Positions 5,779 through 10,106 of a stretch of DNA of 10,106 bases are shown here, piece by piece. Position 1 is the first letter of the stretch, and each line of letters starts with the position of its first letter. The position numbers and the translations under genes were made by a program. Source of the DNA: Bacillota bacterium (lineage in GTDB: Bacteria > Bacillota > Clostridia > Christensenellales > SZUA-584); NCBI GenBank assembly GCA_023415915.1, contig JAEZIZ010000045.1, positions 1 to 10,106 of the forward strand, read 5' to 3'. Below the pieces are notes generated by a model. The model did no database searches, was not told where the DNA came from, and worked only from the letters and a program-made list of their open reading frames with translations.

Positions 5779-7047
5779 ATGTTCGTAGATAAAGTAAAAA
5801 TATACATAAAGGCGGGCGACGGGGGAGCGGGCAGCGTATCGTTCCACCGCGAGAAGTTTGTCAACGCCGGCGGACCCGACGGAGGCGACGGCGGCAAGGG
5901 CGGAGACATAATATTCGCGGCAGATGACGGCATGCGCACGCTGATGGATTTCCGCTATCAGCAGAAATACGTCGCGCAGAACGGCGAAAGCGGCGGCAAG
6001 AGCAACAAGCACGGCAAAGACGGAAAAGGCCTTATAATACGCGTTCCGCCCGGAACGGTGATAAAGGACTTCGAGACCGGACGCGTAGCCGCCGATATAA
6101 GGGAAGGAAGCCGCGTGCTGCTCAAAGGCGGCAAGGGCGGCAAGGGCAACGCAAGGTTCGCTACGCCGACAAGACAGAAGCCGTCGTTCGCGACAGCCGG
6201 AAGAAAGAGCAAGGGAAGGTTTGTCGTGCTCGAGCTTAAGACGATTGCGGACGTTGGGCTCATTGGCTTCCCGAGCGTAGGAAAATCAACGCTGCTCGCC
6301 GCTTGCACAGGCGCACGGCCCAAAATAGCCGATTACCATTTTACAACATTGTCGCCTAATCTAGGCGTCGTGCAGTCGCATGAAGCAAGCTTTGTGATGG
6401 CCGATATACCCGGCCTAATTGAAGGCGCGCACGAGGGAGCGGGGCTCGGGCTCGACTTTTTGCGGCATATAGAGCGTACAAGGATGCTTATACACGTCGT
6501 GGACGCGTCGTGTTTTGAAGGGCGCGACATAATTGACGACTACGAGGCAATCAGGAACGAGCTTTCAAGCTACTCCGCGGAGCTTGCGGCAAAGCCGGAG
6601 ATAGTTGCGGCTAATAAGATGGATATGCCGGGTGCGCAGGAAAACGCGCAAAGGCTTCGGGAATACCTTTCGCCCAAAGGCATAGAGGTATATGAGATAA
6701 TCGCTGCTATAAAGGAAGGCGTAAAAGAGCTGATGGAGCGGGCAAGCGAGATACTTTCGGGCCTTCCCGTACCGCAGCCGGACGTGCCCGACGGCATAAT
6801 AGAGGAATGGGCGCTCGAGCGCGACGACATGGGCTTTGAAGTGGTAAAGCAGGACGGTGTTTATTACGTCGACGGTTCGCTGATACAGGAGATAATGGCA
6901 AAGACGGACCCCAACGATGTGGATTCCATGCGGCACTTTCAAAAGCTGCTTAAGGATTTCGGCATAATCAAAGCGTTAAGGCAGGAGGGCGCAAAGACTG
7001 GCGATACCGTCTGCCTCGAGGGCATGGAATTTGACTTTATAGACTGA
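5779..7047 (+). CDS. obg: Obg/CgtA GTPase
   Basis: The protein has 422 residues from ATG 5779; an upstream in-frame ATG at 5686 lies inside nth and is not credible. AAGGAAAG ends 6 nt before the chosen start. Obg is an essential GTPase of large-subunit ribosome assembly and stress signalling. The glycine-rich Obg fold covers residues 1-157, with GDGGAGSVSFHREK (13-26) and repeated GGKGGKGN. The G domain follows: G1 GFPSVGKST (163-171), switch I FTTL (188-191), G3 DIPGLIEGAHEGAGLG (209-224) and G4 NKMD (279-282). The G5 position reads EIIAAIKEG (307-315), where the Ser of the usual ISA is not seen. Residues from about 340 form the C-terminal OCT domain typical of Gram-positive Obg, ending in an acidic tail. 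It sits between nth and yhbY; linkage to yhbY is common and fits a ribosome-biogenesis unit. Confidence 0.97.
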   Translation: MFVDKVKIYIKAGDGGAGSVSFHREKFVNAGGPDGGDGGKGGDIIFAADDGMRTLMDFRYQQKYVAQNGESGGKSNKHGKDGKGLIIRVPPGTVIKDFETGRVAADIREGSRVLLKGGKGGKGNARFATPTRQKPSFATAGRKSKGRFVVLELKTIADVGLIGFPSVGKSTLLAACTGARPKIADYHFTTLSPNLGVVQSHEASFVMADIPGLIEGAHEGAGLGLDFLRHIERTRMLIHVVDASCFEGRDIIDDYEAIRNELSSYSAELAAKPEIVAANKMDMPGAQENAQRLREYLSPKGIEVYEIIAAIKEGVKELMERASEILSGLPVPQPDVPDGIIEEWALERDDMGFEVVKQDGVYYVDGSLIQEIMAKTDPNDVDSMRHFQKLLKDFGIIKALRQEGAKTGDTVCLEGMEFDFID

Positions 7048-7084
7048 CAAAAAAGAATTGCCGGGGTGACATAAGGAGGAGTTT

Positions 7085-7372
7085 ATGCTTACAAGCAAAC
7101 AGCGCGCGGCGCTCAAGGCGATGGCAAACAGTTTGGAGCCAATAATACATGTGGGAAAAGCGGGTGTTACCGACAATGTGATAATGCAGGCGGACGAAGC
7201 GCTTACCGCGCGCGAGCTTATAAAGGGCACCGTGCAGCAAGCTGCGCCGCTGAGCGCCGCTGAAGCGCTCCGTGCTATAGCGCAAGCGACAGGCGCGGAG
7301 GAAGTACTTTCGTCGGGCCGCAGGTTTGTGCTTTACCGACCGAGGCCTAAAGACCCCGGTATAAGATTTTGA
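7085..7372 (+). CDS. yhbY: YhbY family RNA-binding protein (CRM domain)
   Basis: The gene encodes 95 residues forming a single CRM (CRS1-YhbY) domain, the usual length for bacterial YhbY. The N-terminus LTSKQRAALKAMA and the segment LEPIIHVGKAGVT (17-29) are diagnostic; the GKAG part is the GxxG loop that contacts RNA. GRRFVLYRP (78-86) is the conserved final strand. YhbY associates with pre-50S ribosomal particles and helps large-subunit assembly, which fits its place 37 nt behind obg. An excellent AAGGAGG (7073-7079) lies 5 nt before ATG. nadD, which follows yhbY in many Bacillota, is not next here. The hairpin at 7440-7467 may end this operon. Confidence 0.95.
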   Translation: MLTSKQRAALKAMANSLEPIIHVGKAGVTDNVIMQADEALTARELIKGTVQQAAPLSAAEALRAIAQATGAEEVLSSGRRFVLYRPRPKDPGIRF

Positions 7373-7382
7373 GCCCGCACCG

Positions 7383-7411
7383 TTGAAATAGCACTTTTTA
7401 TGTGATATAAT
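7383..7411 (+). promoter_or_regulatory. Near-consensus sigma-A promoter upstream of the flavoprotein operon
   Basis: TTGAAA (7383-7388), 17 nt, then a perfect TATAAT (7406-7411), with TG at 7403-7404 giving an extended -10. This is the best promoter match in the window. Transcription should start near 7418, upstream of the hairpin terminator at 7440 and 91 nt before the flavoprotein start. Confidence 0.8.
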
Positions 7412-7439
7412 TAATTTAATTGGATTGGCAGGAGATTTG

Positions 7440-7472
7440 AGCCGTACCTTATTTTTAGGGTACGGCTTTTAT
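7440..7472 (+). terminator. Intrinsic terminator / candidate attenuator
   Basis: AGCCGTACC (7440-7448) pairs perfectly with GGTACGGCT (7459-7467) across a 10-nt loop, and the stem runs straight into TTTTATATTT. It can end the nth-obg-yhbY transcript. However, it also lies downstream of the strong promoter at 7383-7411, so it would stop that promoter's transcripts after about 50 nt unless antitermination occurs. Confidence 0.75.
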
Positions 7473-7508
7473 ATTTGTTAAAAGATTTCAATTTCTGGAG
7501 GATCTTTA

Positions 7509-8579
7509 ATGACTTATGATGTGGCGGTAATAGGCGCGGGAGTCGTCGGCTGTATGATAGCAAGAGAGCTTTCGATGTACGATGTAAGCGTCTGCGTGCT
7601 GGAAGCCGCGGCGGACGTAGCGGCAGGTACTAGCCGCGCGAACAGCGGCATAGTGCACGCGGGCTACGACGCCGAGCCGGGAAGCCTTAAAGCCATTATG
7701 AACGTTGCCGGATGCGGCATGATGAGCAGCGTTGCCGAGGAGCTGGGCGTGCCGTATAAGAACTGCGGCTCGCTTGTGGTTGCGTTTGGCGGGGAAGAGG
7801 AGAGGAGCCTTGAAAAGCTGGCGCTGCGCGGAGCAAAAAACGGCGTAAAAGCCGATATAATATCCTCCGCGCAAGTAAGGCTTTTAGAGCCTTCGCTGAG
7901 CGGCGATATAACTTCGGCGCTGTACGCCCCGGCGGCGGGTATTATCTGCCCCTGGACGCTGACAATAGCGGCCGCCGAGAACGCGGCGGGCAACGGCGTG
8001 GAATTCTTTTTCGGACGGCGCGTAACGGAGATTAGCCGCAAAGACGGAATATATACGATAACGGCCGGAGGGGAAAAATTCGCCGCAAAGCGGATAATCA
8101 ATGCGGCGGGCGTTCATGCCGATGAGATATCAGCAATGGCCGGCGGCGAGACTTTCGGGCTGCGCGCGAGAAAAGGCGAGTACATTGTATTCGACACGGC
8201 GATGGAGGCAAAGACGGATATAGTCATTTTCGGCACGCCCAGCGACAAGGGCAAAGGCGTGCTTGCCGCACCTACCGTGCACGGCAACATGCTCGCAGGG
8301 CCTACGTCGGTATTCGTTGACGACAAGGAAGATAAATCGACAACTGCGCAAGGGCTTTCCGAAGTGTTCGAAGGCGCAAAAAGATATGTTCCGGGCTTTG
8401 ATAAAAGGTACGCAATTGCGGTGTTCGCGGGGCTGCGCGCCGTGCCGGAATGCCACGACTTCATTATAGAGCGCTCAAAGAAAGCGCCGGGGCTTCTCAA
8501 CGTAGCGGGCATAGAGTCGCCGGGGCTAACGGCCGCTCCCGCCATAGCCCAGCATGGCGTGGACGAGCTGCTGTTTTAA
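7509..8579 (+). CDS. GlpA/LhgO-type FAD-dependent oxidoreductase, interrupted by in-frame TAA
   Basis: The open part encodes 356 residues from ATG 7509, preceded by TGGAGGA (7496-7502). It belongs to the DAO-fold flavoproteins that include anaerobic glycerol-3-phosphate dehydrogenase subunit A and L-2-hydroxyglutarate oxidase. The FAD dinucleotide motif is VIGAGVVGCMIARELS (7-22), with the acidic ribose ligand at E32. TSRANSGIVHAGYD (41-54), CPWTLTIA (147-154), FAGLRAVPECHDFIIERS (306-323) and NVAGIESPGLTAAPAIA (331-347) are conserved family segments. Family members with this arrangement are about 480-500 residues and carry a C-terminal BFD-like [2Fe-2S] domain. Here codon 357 is TAA, yet the same frame stays open through that domain to 8948. 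The FAD domain alone may be made as a shortened protein, or the gene is a recent pseudogene. The substrate is not determined; glycerol-3-phosphate is plausible from operon context. Confidence 0.85.
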   Translation: MTYDVAVIGAGVVGCMIARELSMYDVSVCVLEAAADVAAGTSRANSGIVHAGYDAEPGSLKAIMNVAGCGMMSSVAEELGVPYKNCGSLVVAFGGEEERSLEKLALRGAKNGVKADIISSAQVRLLEPSLSGDITSALYAPAAGIICPWTLTIAAAENAAGNGVEFFFGRRVTEISRKDGIYTITAGGEKFAAKRIINAAGVHADEISAMAGGETFGLRARKGEYIVFDTAMEAKTDIVIFGTPSDKGKGVLAAPTVHGNMLAGPTSVFVDDKEDKSTTAQGLSEVFEGAKRYVPGFDKRYAIAVFAGLRAVPECHDFIIERSKKAPGLLNVAGIESPGLTAAPAIAQHGVDELLF

Positions 8580-8948
8580 AAAAGCCCGCCCGCAGCCAAA
8601 CAAAGCGCGACGCGCATAAGAAAGCATATAGAGGCTTTCGCGGACGCAAGCCCGCAGCGCAAGCAGGAGCTTATAAATAAAGACCCCAGGTACGCGAACG
8701 TCGTGTGCCGCTGCAAGCACGTAACCGAAGCGGAGGTAGTGGAGAGTATAAGGCGGCCTTGCGGCGCTACAACGGTGGACGGCGTAAAGTTCAGGACGGG
8801 AGCGGGCATGGGCAGATGCCACGGAGGCTTCTGTATGCCGCGCATTATGCGCATACTGTCGCGCGAGCTTGGACGGGATATGGGCAGCATCACAAAGGAC
8901 GGGGAAGGGTCGTATATACTTACGGGCCGCACAAAGGAGGATAAATGA
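8580..8948 (+). pseudogene. C-terminal BFD-like [2Fe-2S] domain of the split flavoprotein
   Basis: This stretch is in the same frame as the preceding gene, directly after its TAA, and runs 122 codons to TGA 8946-8948. It first gives a linker, then DPRYANVVCRCKHVTEAEVVES and RTGAGMGRCHGGFC. Counting from ATG 7509, the [2Fe-2S] ligands are C400, C402, C437 and C442 (CxC and Cx4C), the BFD-like ferredoxin pattern. It normally passes electrons from or to the flavin of the same polypeptide. No ATG, GTG or TTG with a good ribosome binding site precedes the first cysteine in frame: AGGAG at 8665-8669 has no usual start after it, and GTG 8703 directly precedes CRC. All ligands are intact and there is no further damage, so the split is recent, is bypassed, or this is an assembly or base-call error. 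It overlaps the next gene by ATGA. Confidence 0.75.
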
Positions 8949-10106
8949 GAGCGGATGTGGCAATAGTGGGCGCCGGCCCTGCGGGGCTTGCGGCGGCGAT
9001 AGCGGCAAAGGAAAACGGCGCCCGGGACGTCGTTATAATAGACAGGGAGGAAGGCCCGGGCGGCATACTGCGTCAGTGCATACACAATGGCTTCGGGCTG
9101 CATATGTTCGGTGAGGAGCTCACGGGCCCCGAATACGCCGCGAGATACATAGACAAGGCAAAAGCGTCAGGCGTCGAATTTTTAAACGAAACGATGGTGC
9201 TCGACATATCGAAGGACAAGGTGCTGACCGTAGCCGGCAGGAACGGCGGCCTTCAGTACATTGAGGCGGGCGCGGTAGTGCTCGGCATGGGCTGCCGCGA
9301 GCGGAGCGCGGGCGCGCTTATGATACCAGGCGACAGGCCGTCGGGAGTGCTTACCGCGGGCACGGCGCAACGCTTTGTAAATATAGAGGGTTATATGCCC
9401 GGCAAAGAGGTAGTGATATTGGGCTCGGGCGACATAGGCCTCATTATGGCGCGCAGGATGACGCTGGAAGGCGCTAAAGTTAAGATGGTGCTTGAACTGA
9501 TGCCTTACTCGGGCGGGCTTTTGCGCAACATAGTGCAGTGCCTAGACGACTTCGGCATACCTTTGAGGCTTTCGCATACCGTGAGCGCCTTGCACGGCAA
9601 GGAGAGACTTAGCGGCGTCACCGTCGCGGCGGTGGGCAAAGACTTAAAGCCCATAGCAGGCACGGAGGAATACGTGCCGTGCGACACATTGCTGCTTTCG
9701 GTGGGGCTGATACCCGAGAACGAGCTGTCGCGCGGCTTGGGGCTGCTGATAGACCCCGTTACGGGCGGGCCGGTAGTGGACAGCGACATGCAGACGACAG
9801 CCCCCGGAGTATTCGCGTGCGGCAACGCCGTTCAAGTGCACGACCTTGCGGACAACGTCAGCGAAGAAGCGGCGCGCGCGGGGCGGGCAGCCGTCGAATA
9901 CTGCAGGCGCGCGCAGTCAAAGCAGCATTACAACACATACGCGGGGACGGGCGTAAGGTATGTCGTGCCGCAGCGCATTAACGCGGACGAAAAAGACAAG
10001 GTGCTGTTTTTCCGGGCTTCGGGCGTTTACAAAAACTGCCGTACGGTCGCGAAGTGCGGCGGGAAACAAATAGCGTCAAAAAAGCGCGTACGGTGCGCGC
10101 CCGGCG
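8945..10106 (+). CDS. FAD/NAD(P)-dependent oxidoreductase of the GlpA-like operon (partial, 3' end outside window)
   Basis: ATG 8945 overlaps the preceding stop as ATGA and has AAAGGAGG (8933-8940) 4 nt upstream. 387 codons are visible without a stop; family members of this type are usually about 410-430 residues, so little is missing. The fold is a two-dinucleotide pyridine-nucleotide oxidoreductase. The FAD motif is VAIVGAGPAGLAAAIAA (5-21); GGILRQCIHNGFGLH (39-53) is a family hallmark with C45. The NAD(P) motif is VVILGSGDIGLIMARR (156-171), the central region has LLRNIVQCLDDFGIPL (192-207), and the second FAD segment is APGVFACGNAVQVHDL (286-301). It probably moves electrons between NAD(P)H and the partner flavoprotein/[2Fe-2S] unit in the cytoplasm. 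In clostridia, the gene after this one is commonly DUF1667; that cannot be checked here. The exact reaction is unknown. Confidence 0.88.
   Translation, partial: MRADVAIVGAGPAGLAAAIAAKENGARDVVIIDREEGPGGILRQCIHNGFGLHMFGEELTGPEYAARYIDKAKASGVEFLNETMVLDISKDKVLTVAGRNGGLQYIEAGAVVLGMGCRERSAGALMIPGDRPSGVLTAGTAQRFVNIEGYMPGKEVVILGSGDIGLIMARRMTLEGAKVKMVLELMPYSGGLLRNIVQCLDDFGIPLRLSHTVSALHGKERLSGVTVAAVGKDLKPIAGTEEYVPCDTLLLSVGLIPENELSRGLGLLIDPVTGGPVVDSDMQTTAPGVFACGNAVQVHDLADNVSEEAARAGRAAVEYCRRAQSKQHYNTYAGTGVRYVVPQRINADEKDKVLFFRASGVYKNCRTVAKCGGKQIASKKRVRCAPG

Noticed and set aside
5389..6012. 207-codon minus-strand frame across the nth-obg junction
   Set aside because: It is antisense to two strongly recognised genes and its translation shows no domain; codon bias of the real genes explains it.
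7437..7481. Possible 14-residue leader peptide starting TTG 7437 and spanning the terminator hairpin
   Set aside because: AGGAG is only 2 nt from the TTG, too close for normal initiation, and the peptide has no run of regulatory codons.
1..10106. tRNA, rRNA, CRISPR array, insertion sequence or integrase
   Set aside because: No tRNA-like cloverleaf, regular repeat-spacer pattern, transposase motif or terminal repeats flanked by duplications were seen; intergenic gaps are short.

Overview
This window looks like a chromosomal housekeeping stretch from a member of the Bacillota, probably class Clostridia. The evidence is strong AGGAGG-type ribosome binding sites, the nth-obg-yhbY gene order, a DUF421/DUF4363 membrane pair, and a GlpA/BFD-type flavoprotein operon. 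Base composition is moderate, with frequent ATA (Ile) and AGG (Arg) codons. A Christensenellales-like lineage would fit, but that is only a guess.

Layout. (1) 1-1304, minus: dnaX, the DNA polymerase III tau/gamma clamp-loader subunit, cut off at its C-terminal end by the window edge. (2) 1472-1825, plus: a small lipoprotein with a DUF3221/YobA-like domain, transcribed divergently from dnaX. (3) 1849-1919: a long imperfect inverted repeat just upstream of an extended -10 promoter. (4) 1968-3972, plus: rodA, a peptidoglycan polymerase of the SEDS family, overlapping a TM1586-type nitroreductase gene. (5) 5046-3969, minus: a DUF421 (YetF-like) membrane protein gene overlapping a DUF4363 gene, whose stop codon interlocks with that of the nitroreductase. 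(6) 5153-7372, plus: nth (endonuclease III), obg (ribosome-assembly GTPase) and yhbY (CRM-domain RNA-binding protein), probably one operon. (7) 7383-7472: a near-consensus promoter followed by an intrinsic terminator. (8) 7509-10106, plus: a GlpA/LhgO-type FAD oxidoreductase interrupted by one in-frame TAA, its C-terminal BFD-type [2Fe-2S] domain still open in the same frame, then a second FAD/NAD(P) oxidoreductase that runs off the window.

How the genes work together. nth, obg and yhbY are general maintenance and ribosome-biogenesis functions. The last cluster resembles the anaerobic glycerol-3-phosphate dehydrogenase-like operons of clostridia, which commonly continue with a DUF1667 gene and may lie near glpK and glpP. 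The promoter-terminator leader in front of it suggests transcription attenuation.

No obviously new defence, mobile or biosynthetic system is visible. The points most worth a second look are the in-frame stop in the flavoprotein, the attenuator-like leader, an in-frame A-AAA-AAG slippery heptamer in dnaX, and the inverted repeat upstream of rodA.
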